A DNA stretch of 64,000 bases from Alkalicoccus chagannorensis DSM 18086 (GTDB lineage Bacteria > Bacillota > Bacilli > Bacillales > Salisediminibacteriaceae): contig NZ_AUCK01000001.1 in NCBI RefSeq assembly GCF_000429725.1, positions 1 to 64,000 on the forward strand, written 5' to 3'. Positions within the stretch are counted from its first letter, which is position 1. Each line of letters opens with the position of its first letter. A model generated the notes under the pieces. That model worked only from the letters and a program-made list of their open reading frames with translations, was not told the origin of the DNA and did not search any database. The translations under genes were made by a program, and so were the position numbers. Positions 1 through 8,560 of the stretch are shown piece by piece.

Positions 1-145
1 CATGACTCTTATAAAAAGCTTCAAAAGCTTGTTCTGGGATGGATTCAACGAGATCGTTCACGGCAAACGCCACATCGTGTTTTTGTAATTGGAAAGATAA
101 ATCCATCGGCAAAATGATCTGATTCATGTTATAATCTTTAAACAT
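1..145 (-). CDS. IS1182-family transposase, N-terminal fragment (runs off the window)
   Basis: On the reverse strand an ATG at 145 opens a frame that runs to the window edge, about 48 codons. The peptide begins MFKDYNMNQIILPMDL and continues with DLVESIPEQAF, the typical N-terminus of IS1182-type DDE transposases. A GGAGG ribosome site lies 7 nt before the ATG. The catalytic part lies outside the window, so I cannot say whether the element is intact. It sits just upstream of the dcw operon and is transcribed away from it. The family call rests on recognising the N-terminal motif. Confidence 0.78.
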   Translation of the reverse strand, partial: MFKDYNMNQIILPMDLSFQLQKHDVAFAVNDLVESIPEQAFEAFYKSH

Positions 146-210
146 AAGGATACCTCCGGTTTTGTTATGACTTGGTCGTTCTAGCTTAACCTGAAGGTAT
201 CCTTTTTTTA
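146..210. repeat. Inverted repeat at the transposase 5' end, possible RBS-sequestering hairpin and terminator
   Basis: The 9-bp arms aaggatacc (146-154) and ggtatcctt (196-204) are perfect inverted repeats. On the reverse strand the inner arm overlaps the transposase ribosome site, so a transcript entering from outside would fold and hide it. On the forward strand the outer arm runs into a T tract (to 209) and could terminate outgoing transcription. Similar read-through protection is known for other insertion sequences; its use here is inferred. Confidence 0.55.
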
Positions 211-263
211 TCGAGAAATCAAGACCGTAGTGTCTTTATCATGGGTTGATCGTGAAAAAACAA

Positions 264-440
264 GAGACGCCTGCGGGAAAAGCAAGAGCTGAAGATCCAC
301 TGCCGCTGTTTTGCGGCGGTTAGCTGAAGCCTTGCCCGCGGCAAGCAATTGGCATTGGAAGGATCAATCCCCCTCGTACAGAAAGCCCTTACCAAAAAAA
401 TGGTAAGGGCTTCTTTTGATTCTGGTTTTGTCCCAGCCTC
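264..440 (+). repeat. Dispersed intergenic repeat, copy 1
   Basis: This stretch aligns along its length with 42120-42293. Shared blocks include gcgggaaaagca, agctgaagccttgcccgcgg, cattggaagga, acagaaagccct and ttttgtcccagc. It contains a hairpin (383-412, arms aagcccttacc and ggtaagggctt) that could act as a terminator. A short frame at 349-543 overlaps it and is probably not a gene. Comparable gagac...gcgggaaaagc elements are common between genes in Bacillaceae genomes. Confidence 0.75.
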
Positions 441-806
441 TTCTTTCTATACTGGTCTTCTCCCAACCGCTCATTTTGGCTATAGGAATATATACGCTCT
501 GGTCGAGGAAAACAGCGGCGTCGCTGCACGCTTTTGTTCTTGACCTCGGCCAGCCGACACGGAAGATGTTTTTTGCAGCTGCATACGACGCTGGTGGTCA
601 TAGTTCTAAAGACTTAATTTTGAGATGAGACAAGAGAAAGAGACCAACGGGAGAAAAGCTGTACTTGCAGGAAAGAAAGCGCTTCATGCCTGTGAGAAGC
701 GTGAATAATCAATCAAAAGACGGAATCACACCCTTTCATTTGATCTATTTCCAATACATGAAAAAGGCACAAGAATGTGGAGCTGTGTATAAATGTCATA
801 AATAAA
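441..806. other. Non-coding stretch upstream of mraZ
   Basis: No convincing gene is present. The block ggcgtcgctgc followed by acgcttttgttct (about 517-540) recurs in other intergenic regions of the window: the first part inverted at 18044-18054, the second at 18083-18095. The rest presumably holds the dcw operon promoter, but I found no strong -35/-10 pair. Confidence 0.5.
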
Positions 807-836
807 GTGGTGGGAAGTGGGGAGATGTGGTAAATT
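807..836 (+). promoter_or_regulatory. Candidate MraZ operator: GTGG direct repeats with 10-bp period
   Basis: GTGG occurs at 807, 817 and 827, an exact 10-bp period, just before the mraZ ribosome site; the preceding bases read AAAGTGG. MraZ proteins are known to bind short G-rich direct repeats with this spacing upstream of their own operon. Autoregulation of the dcw cluster is therefore likely, though binding is inferred. Confidence 0.6.
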
Positions 837-868
837 GGAGTTAAGGAGAGGGAGAGGAGTGCCCCAAC

Positions 869-1297
869 GTGTTCATTGGCGAGTTCGAACATCACATGGA
901 CGATAAAGGCAGGCTGGTGGTGCCTGCCGCATTCCGGGAAAAGCTGAGTGATGACTTTATTATCACAAGAGGACTGGACACGTGTCTGTTTGTTTATCCG
1001 AAAGAAGAATGGATGAGGCTGGAGGCCAAGCTGCGGGAATTGCCTTTTACGAAAAAGGATGCCCGGGCGTTCACAAGATTCTTCTTTTCCGGTGCGGCTG
1101 AAGGTTCGGTCGATAAACAGCATCGCATGAAGGTCCCCGGCAACCTGCAGCAGTATGCCGGACTGGAGAAAGAATGCCTTTGGATCGGGGTCTCTTCAAG
1201 AGTGGAAATTTGGGACAAGCACCGCTGGGATACATACATCGACACTTCCAGTGAAGTGGTCAGTGAACTGGCGGAGCAGCTGTTTGATTTTGAGTAG
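869..1297 (+). CDS. mraZ: Transcriptional regulator MraZ
   Basis: MraZ is a ring-forming DNA-binding protein of the AbrB-like fold that controls the division and cell-wall operon. The 142-residue product matches the family length and shows the characteristic repeated segments, including DDKGRLVVPAAFRE near residue 12 and KKDARAFTRFFFSGA near residue 65. The start is GTG, about 9 nt after a gagagggagaggag ribosome site; no ATG fits. It is the first gene of the dcw operon and is followed after 15 nt by rsmH. The G-rich direct repeats upstream suggest autoregulation. Confidence 0.97.
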   Translation: MFIGEFEHHMDDKGRLVVPAAFREKLSDDFIITRGLDTCLFVYPKEEWMRLEAKLRELPFTKKDARAFTRFFFSGAAEGSVDKQHRMKVPGNLQQYAGLEKECLWIGVSSRVEIWDKHRWDTYIDTSSEVVSELAEQLFDFE

Positions 1298-1312
1298 AAG
1301 GTGGTTAGGTCG

Positions 1313-2260
1313 TTGTTTGAACACGAGACTGTACTAAAAGAAGAGGCAGTTGAACTGCTCGCAGTGAAGCCGGAAGGAGTTTACGTAGACTGTACACTCG
1401 GAGGCGGCGGTCACAGCGGCAGAATTCTGGACGAACTGAATGGACAAGGACAGCTCTATGCGTTTGATCAGGATCTGCACGCGCTGGAATCCGCTGAAAG
1501 CAGACTCGGCTCTGAACGGATTGTTTACATTCAATCCAATTTTGAGTACATGCGCTCTGCACTCGGCGATCATGGAGTAACAGAAGTAGATGGTGTGCTT
1601 TTTGACCTTGGAGTATCTTCTCCACAGTTTGATGTACCAGAAAGAGGATTCAGCTACCGATTTGATGCACCGCTCGATATGCGGATGGACCAGTCCGCGG
1701 ATCTTACAGCAAAAGAAATTGTGAACGAATGGCGGTTCCAGGACATATACCGGATCATTCATCAATTCGGTGAAGAAAAGTTTGCGAAGCAGATTGCGAG
1801 GGAAATTGAACGCTCGCGCTCGGTCAAGCCGGTCGAGACAACGTTCGAGCTGGTCGACATTATTAAAACAGCCATACCGGCTCCAGCCCGGCGCAAAGGC
1901 GGGCACCCTGCTAAGCGGACATTCCAGGCCCTGCGGATTGCCGTCAACGATGAATTGGGCGTGTTCGAACGGGCGCTGGAGCAGGCTGCTTCGCTGCTCC
2001 GTCCAGGCGGCAGGCTTGCTGTTATCACCTTTCACTCCCTCGAAGACCGGATATGCAAAAAGTTTTTCAAACAGATCAGCAGCCTTCCTGATATACCGAA
2101 AGGCCTGCCGGTGATTCCGGATCATCTGCAGCCGGATTTTACGCTGATTACGAAGAAGCCTGTCACTCCAGGACCGGAAGAACTGGAAGGCAATAACCGT
2201 GCACACTCCGCCAGGCTGCGCGTGGTGGAAAAAAGAAAAAAGGAGGATGATGAGACATGA
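1313..2260 (+). CDS. rsmH: 16S rRNA m4C1402 methyltransferase RsmH (MraW)
   Basis: RsmH N4-methylates C1402 of 16S rRNA using S-adenosylmethionine. The product has the SAM-binding segment [11 protein letters not shown] near residue 26 and the later [14 protein letters not shown] and [14 protein letters not shown] motifs. I chose a TTG start: it gives MFEHETVL, matching the family N-terminus, and sits 8 nt after aaggtgg. A GTG at 1301 is in frame but would overlap that ribosome site. The gene gives 315 residues, normal for the family, and overlaps ftsL by an ATGA. Confidence 0.96.
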   Translation: MFEHETVLKEEAVELLAVKPEGVYVDCTLGGGGHSGRILDELNGQGQLYAFDQDLHALESAESRLGSERIVYIQSNFEYMRSALGDHGVTEVDGVLFDLGVSSPQFDVPERGFSYRFDAPLDMRMDQSADLTAKEIVNEWRFQDIYRIIHQFGEEKFAKQIAREIERSRSVKPVETTFELVDIIKTAIPAPARRKGGHPAKRTFQALRIAVNDELGVFERALEQAASLLRPGGRLAVITFHSLEDRICKKFFKQISSLPDIPKGLPVIPDHLQPDFTLITKKPVTPGPEELEGNNRAHSARLRVVEKRKKEDDET

Positions 2261-2616
2261 GTGCATTGAAACAGCCGCTTCACTCCCCGCAACGCCGTAC
2301 ACAGACGGTAACGAAGCAGGTCCGGGTATATAAGGGCGGTATTACATATGGAGAGAAAATCCTTTATCTCGGATCCATTTTGATCCTTGCTGCCCTCTGT
2401 TTTTTTGTCATATCCAACGCAGCTGCCGTTTATTCATTGAACCATGAAGGCCAGGTGCTCGAAACATCGATCACAGAACAACAGAGTGCCAACGATGCTC
2501 TTGCGCTTCAAGTGACCGAGCTGTCCGACCCGGATCGTATTCTGACTATTGCGGAACAGGATTTGGGCATGAGTCTGGACAGTGCGCAGGTACAGGTTCT
2601 CTATGGATCAAACTGA
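2257..2616 (+). CDS. ftsL: Cell division protein FtsL
   Basis: FtsL is a bitopic divisome protein that works with DivIC and DivIB to activate septal peptidoglycan synthesis. The 119-residue product has a basic cytoplasmic N-terminus, one membrane segment around residues 36-58 ([18 protein letters not shown]) and an extracytoplasmic region likely to form a short coiled coil. Sequence conservation is low in this family, so position between rsmH and pbpB and topology carry much of the call. It starts in the ATGA overlap with rsmH. A strong hairpin follows its stop codon. Confidence 0.93.
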   Translation: MSALKQPLHSPQRRTQTVTKQVRVYKGGITYGEKILYLGSILILAALCFFVISNAAAVYSLNHEGQVLETSITEQQSANDALALQVTELSDPDRILTIAEQDLGMSLDSAQVQVLYGSN

Positions 2617-2622
2617 TGACTC

Positions 2623-2663
2623 AGAGAAAACCTTACTGGAGATGATCCGGCAAGGTTTTCTCT
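2623..2663 (+). other. 12-bp perfect hairpin between ftsL and pbpB
   Basis: The arms agagaaaacctt (2623-2634) and aaggttttctct (2652-2663) pair perfectly around a 17-nt loop, 6 nt after the ftsL stop. No T tract follows, so this is not a normal terminator. It may be an mRNA processing or stabilising element inside the operon. Confidence 0.65.
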
Positions 2664-2730
2664 TATGTCAGCACCGTTATCCGGGAGTTTCTGAAAAGGC
2701 AGGCAGCCTGGAAACGTGGAGGAGATAAAG

Positions 2731-4938
2731 ATGGAACAAGAGATAAGAAAAAAACGATTTAACCGCTCAATGCTGATTCTCGTCGTAACAGCAGCGGCTG
2801 TTATCACGATCTTTTTCCGCTTTGCTTATATTCAGTCAGCAAAAGAAGTACAGGGAGAAGATCTACAAGAACTGCTGGAATCACGCTGGTCTCAGGAACG
2901 GGAGCTGCCCGGGACAAGGGGGTCGATCCTCGACAGAAGCGGGGAAGTCCTTGCCGAAGAGATTCCTTCGTACACGATCACGGCAGTACTGGACGACCGG
3001 TTTGACAGCTATGTAGAGGAGCCTGCCGAGACAGCGGCAGCCCTGGCATCCGTACTGGAAGCAGACCAGGGTTTTCTTGAAGAGCAGCTGAGCAGAGACT
3101 CGGTCCAGGTCGAACTGGGCCCAGCGGCAAAAAACATGAGCTATGAGCTGATGACGGAAATTGAAGAGATGGACCTCGATGGTATTCTGTTCAGGGAAGA
3201 CCCGAGGCGGTATTATCCTAATCAGGAATTTGCCTCCCACGTCATCGGATACACGGAGCGGGACATGAGCGAAGCGAGAATGGGACTGGAAGAGAGCATG
3301 GATGAGCACTTGAGTGACAGCCCGGGTTCGATCCAGTATAAACAGGACGGCCGTGGAAGGCAGCTTGCCGGAATGGATGAAATGATTGAAGAACCGGTAA
3401 ACGGTGATGACCTCGTTCTGACGCTCGACGGGAAAATTCAGATGGTGATGGAGCAGACCATGAACCAAATCGTCGAAGAATATGAGCCGGAGAGAATTAC
3501 GGCGGTTACGGCACATGCCAAAACGGGAGAAATTCTCGGCATCGCCAATCGTCCATCATTTAATCCGAACGAGTACGAAAATATCGAAAACTTCACCAAC
3601 TATGCAGTCACCTCCAGAATCGAACCAGGTTCAACGATGAAAATGTTCACGCTGGCAGGGGCAGTAGAAGAAGGTGTTTACGACGGAGAAGATACATTTG
3701 AATCTGGAAGTATTGAAGTTTACGATAGAAGAATCAGAGATCACAACAACGGAGAAGGCTGGGGAGAAATTACGTTCAATGAAGGCGTGCAGCGCTCCTC
3801 GAACGTCGCTTTCACCAATATCGCCCAGGATCTGTTGAAGCCGGAAGGTGTCTATCACTACATAGATCAGTTCGGTTTCAGAAATCCAACCGGGATCGAT
3901 CTCCCCCACGAGGTCGATGGAGGCAGTATTGCCGAGGCATATCCAATTGATGCCGTCACTACGGCATTCGGGCAGGCGACAGCGGTGACTCCGATGCAGA
4001 TGGTTCAGGCTGCGACTGCCATAGCCAATGATGGTCAAATGATGCAGCCTTATACGATTTCCGGTATTCTGGACAGTACTACTGGTGAAGCAATCGACGA
4101 AAGAGAGCCGACCCCTGCTGGTCAGCCGATATCCGCTGAAACGGCGGAGACCGTCCGGGACATTCTGACATCAACGGTGGAAGAAGAGCCGGGAACCGGC
4201 CAGCCTTTTGCCATCGATGGATTTGAAGTGGCTGGTAAAACCGGAACTGCGCAGATCGTCGGAGACGATGGGCGATACATGACCGGTCATGGCAACAACC
4301 TCTATTCTTTTCTGGGGATGGCACCGGCCGAAGATCCTGAGGTCATCGTCTACGTGGCAGTAGACCGTCCGGATCTGGAAGATCATGAATCCGGAGGACA
4401 GCCGGTGGCAGAAATATTCCGGCAGGTCATGGAACAGAGTCTGCAGTACATGAACATTAATCCGGATCCTGATGGGGACGATTCAGTCATCGTCGACCAC
4501 CACACGATCCCATCCTTCACCGGCGAAGACAGCGTGGAAGCTGCGGACGCACTTCGTGAAGCAGGCGTGGAAGTCATTTCTGCCGGGAGTGGAGGTCAGG
4601 TTGAACGCCAGTCTCATGCTGCCGGTGAAACGGTGGCGGAGGGCGAAAAAGTGATACTATATACGGGGGGAGAAATAGACATCCCGGATTTCACCGGCTG
4701 GAGCAGAAGGTCCGTCCAGCAGTTTGCAGAAACAGTCGAACGTGAAGTTACCTTTGATGGGAGCGGGTATGTGACGAACCAGGATCCGGCTCCGGGTGCT
4801 GAAGAGGAAGAGGCTTTGCTGGAGATAACACTGCAGGAGCCTGGAGAGGAAGAAACCGACGAAGACGAGGACGAAGCCGAAGAAGAACAAGATGGAAATG
4901 AAGGTGAAAATAGTGAAAACGCTGAAGGAACTGGCTGA
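2731..4938 (+). CDS. pbpB: Septal penicillin-binding protein 2B (PBP2B) with PASTA domains
   Basis: This class B transpeptidase cross-links peptidoglycan at the septum. After a membrane anchor (about residues 13-33) comes the dimerisation domain, then the transpeptidase domain with the catalytic serine in STMK (301-304), SSN (356-358) and KTG (503-505). Two PASTA domains follow (about 587-645 and 648-703), then a very acidic tail. ATG at 2731 is preferred over an in-frame GTG at 2716 because GGAGGAG lies 6 nt upstream. The 3' end overlaps murE. spoVD, its neighbour in B. subtilis, is absent. Confidence 0.96.
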   Translation: MEQEIRKKRFNRSMLILVVTAAAVITIFFRFAYIQSAKEVQGEDLQELLESRWSQERELPGTRGSILDRSGEVLAEEIPSYTITAVLDDRFDSYVEEPAETAAALASVLEADQGFLEEQLSRDSVQVELGPAAKNMSYELMTEIEEMDLDGILFREDPRRYYPNQEFASHVIGYTERDMSEARMGLEESMDEHLSDSPGSIQYKQDGRGRQLAGMDEMIEEPVNGDDLVLTLDGKIQMVMEQTMNQIVEEYEPERITAVTAHAKTGEILGIANRPSFNPNEYENIENFTNYAVTSRIEPGSTMKMFTLAGAVEEGVYDGEDTFESGSIEVYDRRIRDHNNGEGWGEITFNEGVQRSSNVAFTNIAQDLLKPEGVYHYIDQFGFRNPTGIDLPHEVDGGSIAEAYPIDAVTTAFGQATAVTPMQMVQAATAIANDGQMMQPYTISGILDSTTGEAIDEREPTPAGQPISAETAETVRDILTSTVEEEPGTGQPFAIDGFEVAGKTGTAQIVGDDGRYMTGHGNNLYSFLGMAPAEDPEVIVYVAVDRPDLEDHESGGQPVAEIFRQVMEQSLQYMNINPDPDGDDSVIVDHHTIPSFTGEDSVEAADALREAGVEVISAGSGGQVERQSHAAGETVAEGEKVILYTGGEIDIPDFTGWSRRSVQQFAETVEREVTFDGSGYVTNQDPAPGAEEEEALLEITLQEPGEEETDEDEDEAEEEQDGNEGENSENAEGTG

Positions 4939-6382
4939 ACCCCTTCCAGTGAAAAAAATGATTGGGGATGCTGCAGTATCCAGCATGACAATGGATTCAC
5001 GCGAAGTAGAAAAAGGAGCGCTCTTTTTCTGCATCCGGGGATATACTGTAGACGGGCATGACTATGCCCAGTCAGCGGAGGCAGCAGGAGCAGCCGCTAT
5101 TGTAGCAGAAAAAAAACTCGATCTTGCCGTACCGCAGCTGATCGTACCGGACAGTTCGAAAGCGATGGCAGTAATGGCCGCCAGGTTTTATGAACATCCC
5201 TCGTCCGCGCTGTCGATCATCGGCGTGACCGGTACGAATGGAAAGACAACGGTTACCCATTTTCTGGAACAGCTGTACCGGACCGATTTCGGGTTGATCG
5301 GCACGATGTATACCCGGTTTCCTGGGTGGGAAGAACCGTCGGTGAATACAACCCCTGCTTCGGTCGAACTGCAGCGGCTTCTGCGGCGTATGGTGGATGC
5401 CGGAGCGACAACAACCGCCATGGAAGTATCCTCGCACGCCCTGCAGCTGGGGCGGGTGCACGGGACAAACTTCAACACTGCTGTGTTCACCAATCTGACG
5501 CAGGATCACCTTGACTTTCATCCTTCGATGGAAAGCTATGCCCATGCAAAAAGCCTGCTTTTTGCCCAGCTGGGCTCCGGGGAAGCAACGGAGGGGAAAT
5601 ATGGAATCGTCAACGTGGATGATCCGTGGGGAGAAGTGATGATTGCCAGCTGTGCGGTGCCGGTTCTCTCTTACGGCATCGACAAACCGGCAGATGTGCA
5701 GGCATTGAACCTTCGACTGACTCCTTCAGGGTCTGTGTTTGATTTAAGAACGCCGGCAGGAGAAACGAGCCTGGAACTGCAGGTACCGGGGAAGTTCTCG
5801 GTCTACAATGCGCTTGCAGCAGCAGCGGCTGCCGCTGTAACAGGTCTTGGATGGGAAACCGTAATCAAGAGACTGCCGGGGCTGAAGGGGGTTCGGGGTC
5901 GCTTTGAGCCCGTCGAATCCGTAGCGCCTGTGCATGTGATTGTTGATTACGCCCACACGCCGGACAGCCTGGTCAATGTTCTGCAGACCATCAGCGGGAT
6001 GACCGATCAACGGATCATCACGGTAGTCGGCTGCGGGGGAGATAGAGATGTCACGAAACGGCCGCTCATGGCCTCTGCCGCTGAAGAAGGTTCGGACTAT
6101 GTTATCCTTACATCAGATAATCCGCGTTCAGAAGATCCCGCTTCCATCATAAACCACATGGAAGCCGGTATTACCGGTTCCTACGAGGTGGAAGCCGACC
6201 GCCGTAAAGCAATTGCTTCTGCGGTGGCACGGGCGGGGAAAGGGGACGTTATCCTCATAGCCGGTAAAGGTCATGAGACATATCAGGAGATCAACCAAGT
6301 ACGCCACCCATTCGATGATCGCGAAGAAGCTGCGGCAGCCTTAAAGGAGTGGAGCCCACATGATACCTTTTCTGACCAGTGA
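4913..6382 (+). CDS. murE: UDP-MurNAc-L-Ala-D-Glu:meso-diaminopimelate ligase MurE
   Basis: MurE adds meso-diaminopimelate to the nucleotide-linked dipeptide in the cytoplasm. The ATP-binding loop GTNGKTT is at about 107-113, the lysine expected to be carbamylated is near 213 (AHAKSLL), and the DNPR motif at 402-405 is diagnostic for diaminopimelate rather than lysine. I place the start at GTG 4913, 6 nt after aaggtg, which gives an N-terminus (MKTLKELAE) like the family. An ATG at 4892 is in frame as an alternative. It overlaps pbpB by 26 nt and the murF-like gene by 23 nt. Confidence 0.95.
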   Translation: MKTLKELAEPLPVKKMIGDAAVSSMTMDSREVEKGALFFCIRGYTVDGHDYAQSAEAAGAAAIVAEKKLDLAVPQLIVPDSSKAMAVMAARFYEHPSSALSIIGVTGTNGKTTVTHFLEQLYRTDFGLIGTMYTRFPGWEEPSVNTTPASVELQRLLRRMVDAGATTTAMEVSSHALQLGRVHGTNFNTAVFTNLTQDHLDFHPSMESYAHAKSLLFAQLGSGEATEGKYGIVNVDDPWGEVMIASCAVPVLSYGIDKPADVQALNLRLTPSGSVFDLRTPAGETSLELQVPGKFSVYNALAAAAAAAVTGLGWETVIKRLPGLKGVRGRFEPVESVAPVHVIVDYAHTPDSLVNVLQTISGMTDQRIITVVGCGGDRDVTKRPLMASAAEEGSDYVILTSDNPRSEDPASIINHMEAGITGSYEVEADRRKAIASAVARAGKGDVILIAGKGHETYQEINQVRHPFDDREEAAAALKEWSPHDTFSDQ

Positions 6383-7565
6383 ACGTATTTCGGCGTATGC
6401 CTCGGAAGTAAGAGGGAAGGAAAAAGCAGGACCTTTTCGTCATGCAGCCGGAAGCATATACGAAATCGAGAACGGATCGCTTTTCATTGCGAAAAAAGAT
6501 TCCAGGTACGACGGTCATCAGTTTATTGAAGCAGCGGTGGAGAGTGGAGCTTCAGGAGCCCTGTGGCACAAAGATGAGCCGATCCCATCGACGATACCGG
6601 ACGATTTCCCGTTGTACCTTGTAGACGACACAGAGAAAGTTCTCCGGCAGCTTGCCGCAGATTATCTCTCCGAGCACCAGGCGCAGGTGGTCTTTGTCGA
6701 AGGGGACTATACAGCGCAGATTCTCCTTAGAATGCTGAGGGTCTGGACGGATGGCAGAAAGACACTTGCCGTCAGGGAGAAAGCAAACCGCCAGGTATCT
6801 GCAGCTGAGCTTGTTTTGTCCATGGATCAGGATATTGATATTGTCTTTATAGAGGCTGTCGAGAGTGATGAAAGAATGCATGAACTGGCTGCCCTTTTAC
6901 GCCCGGATATCGCTGTGATCAGCTATCGTGACAAGGACATGCACCGCAGGTACGACGAAGAGCCGGGGGTCGAGCAGACGATCCGCGCCAGTCTTCATCC
7001 TGCGGAACCTGCAACGGAAGAAATTGAGCTGCCATACTGGCTTCAGGGATTCCAGCCGCTTGCTGAAACAGCAGCGTCCGTGGTCAACAGGCTGACGGGT
7101 GCGGCTGTCGTACCGCCGGAGCTGCTGCAGCCGGAAGTGTTCGGCATGCAGACGATGCAGGCAGGTTCAAGGGGGCTCGTGCTGTTTGAAGCAGAATCTA
7201 TGGAAAAAGCAGACCTCGATTACGCTGTCGGCTTTCTTTCCGATACGGGAAACTACAGGCGGAGGGTACTCGTCATTGATGAAGGCTTCCAGGCCGACCG
7301 GTATCACAAAACGATTCATGCTTTGTTTGCAGCGCATATCCCGCTCCCAGTCACAGATGTTTTCGCGGTCGGCGAAAAAGCATTCTGGGTGCATGAAGCA
7401 TTGATGAAATCTGAAAGAGATGATATCGAGAGCAGTTATTACAGTACCCACGTGGAAGCGGTAGATGATCTGCGTGAAGCGTTAAGGAGCAGCAGTATCA
7501 TGCTGTATAAAGGTGCAAACCGAGAATTGATTTATGAAATATTACACCAGTTGAACCGTGATTGA
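6360..7565 (+). CDS. MurF-like protein lacking the ATP-binding site (probable pseudoenzyme)
   Basis: The position between murE and mraY and the N-terminal domain (GSLFIAKKDSRYDGHQFI at 39-56, then a GA.GAL motif) show MurF ancestry. The central ATPase domain is degenerate. Where MurF has G-(S/T)-NGKTT the sequence is VEGDYTAQ at 113-120, the DxYNxNP motif is replaced by EAESMEKAD at about 277-285, and the domain is shortened. RPDIAVIS (181-188) and the C-terminal MLYKGANRELI (381-391) remain recognisable. The product is 401 residues, against about 450 for MurF. The frame is intact, with no frameshift restoring the loop. It is unlikely to ligate D-Ala-D-Ala; a true murF is expected elsewhere. 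Confidence 0.85.
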   Translation: MIPFLTSERISAYASEVRGKEKAGPFRHAAGSIYEIENGSLFIAKKDSRYDGHQFIEAAVESGASGALWHKDEPIPSTIPDDFPLYLVDDTEKVLRQLAADYLSEHQAQVVFVEGDYTAQILLRMLRVWTDGRKTLAVREKANRQVSAAELVLSMDQDIDIVFIEAVESDERMHELAALLRPDIAVISYRDKDMHRRYDEEPGVEQTIRASLHPAEPATEEIELPYWLQGFQPLAETAASVVNRLTGAAVVPPELLQPEVFGMQTMQAGSRGLVLFEAESMEKADLDYAVGFLSDTGNYRRRVLVIDEGFQADRYHKTIHALFAAHIPLPVTDVFAVGEKAFWVHEALMKSERDDIESSYYSTHVEAVDDLREALRSSSIMLYKGANRELIYEILHQLNRD

Positions 7566-7582
7566 GAGAGGAGAACCTATTC

Positions 7583-8560
7583 ATGTTGGCTAATGGGCTG
7601 ATCACAGCCTTGCTTATATCTTTTGTTATTTCCGTTGCGTTGTCCCCGTTTATGATTCCTTTTCTGCGCCGTCTGAAATTCGGTCAGGAAATTCGCGAGG
7701 AGGGCCCGGAAAGTCACCGGAAAAAAACCGGAACCCCGACGATGGGGGGAGTTATGATCATTCTCGCCACAGCCGCATCCGCCCTGACGGTATCCGTTGT
7801 GCTTTATGGCTGGAGTGTCGAGCTGTGGATGCTGCTTCTTGTGATGGCAGGATTCGGCGTACTCGGATTTATGGATGATTTTATAAAAGTTGCTAAGAAA
7901 CGTAATCTCGGCCTGACCTCCCGTCAGAAACTCGCTGGCCAGGTTGTGATCGCTGCTGTCGTATACGTCGTGCTTACACAGACCGTAGGACTCGATACAG
8001 CGGTGAATATTCCGGGGACCGGGATGTCCATTGAAATCGGGCTGCTCTATCTGCCACTGCTGATCGTCATGCTTGTCGGTGCAAGCAATGCCGTGAATTT
8101 AACAGACGGGCTCGACGGACTAGTAGCAGGAACGGCAGTAACCGCCTTTGCGGCGTTCGGTGTACTCGCACTGCTGGCAGATCAAGGTCCTTCAGCCATC
8201 TTTGCGTTTGCTGTCAGCGGCGCGCTCCTTGGATTTCTCGTATTTAATGCTCACCCGGCTAAAGTATTCATGGGAGATACCGGCTCCCTGGCACTCGGCG
8301 GCGCGCTCGCGATGATGGCCGTGATTACACAGGCAGAGCTGCTTCTCATTCTGATTGGTGCCGTGTTCGTAGTGGAGACGCTCTCCGTGATTATTCAAGT
8401 AACCAGCTACAAGCTGCGTGAGAAGCGTATTTTTAAGATGAGTCCGCTTCACCACCATTTCGAACTGTCCGGTTGGAGTGAGTGGCGGGTCGTACTCGTA
8501 TTCTGGACCGCAGGGGCTCTTGCAGCCGGCGGCGGTCTGCTTCTGGAGGTGATGACGTAA
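7583..8560 (+). CDS. mraY: Phospho-N-acetylmuramoyl-pentapeptide transferase MraY
   Basis: MraY moves phospho-MurNAc-pentapeptide from UDP onto undecaprenyl phosphate, making lipid I. The 325-residue polytopic membrane protein carries the family signatures KKTGTPTMGG near the N-terminus, GFMDDF with the Asp pair, NLTDGLDGL, and the HHHFE motif near the C-terminus. The ATG at 7583 is preceded by agaggag about 10 nt away; a GTG at 7562 is in frame but lacks a ribosome site. The stop codon shares one base with the murD start. Confidence 0.97.
   Translation: MLANGLITALLISFVISVALSPFMIPFLRRLKFGQEIREEGPESHRKKTGTPTMGGVMIILATAASALTVSVVLYGWSVELWMLLLVMAGFGVLGFMDDFIKVAKKRNLGLTSRQKLAGQVVIAAVVYVVLTQTVGLDTAVNIPGTGMSIEIGLLYLPLLIVMLVGASNAVNLTDGLDGLVAGTAVTAFAAFGVLALLADQGPSAIFAFAVSGALLGFLVFNAHPAKVFMGDTGSLALGGALAMMAVITQAELLLILIGAVFVVETLSVIIQVTSYKLREKRIFKMSPLHHHFELSGWSEWRVVLVFWTAGALAAGGGLLLEVMT

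Noticed and set aside
349-628. Short forward and reverse frames near the window start
   Set aside because: They overlap the dispersed repeat or lack ribosome sites and recognisable products.
6360-7565. Annotation as functional MurF ligase
   Set aside because: The ATP-binding loop and the DxYNxNP motif are absent in the frame and cannot be recovered in the other two forward frames around 6690-6740.
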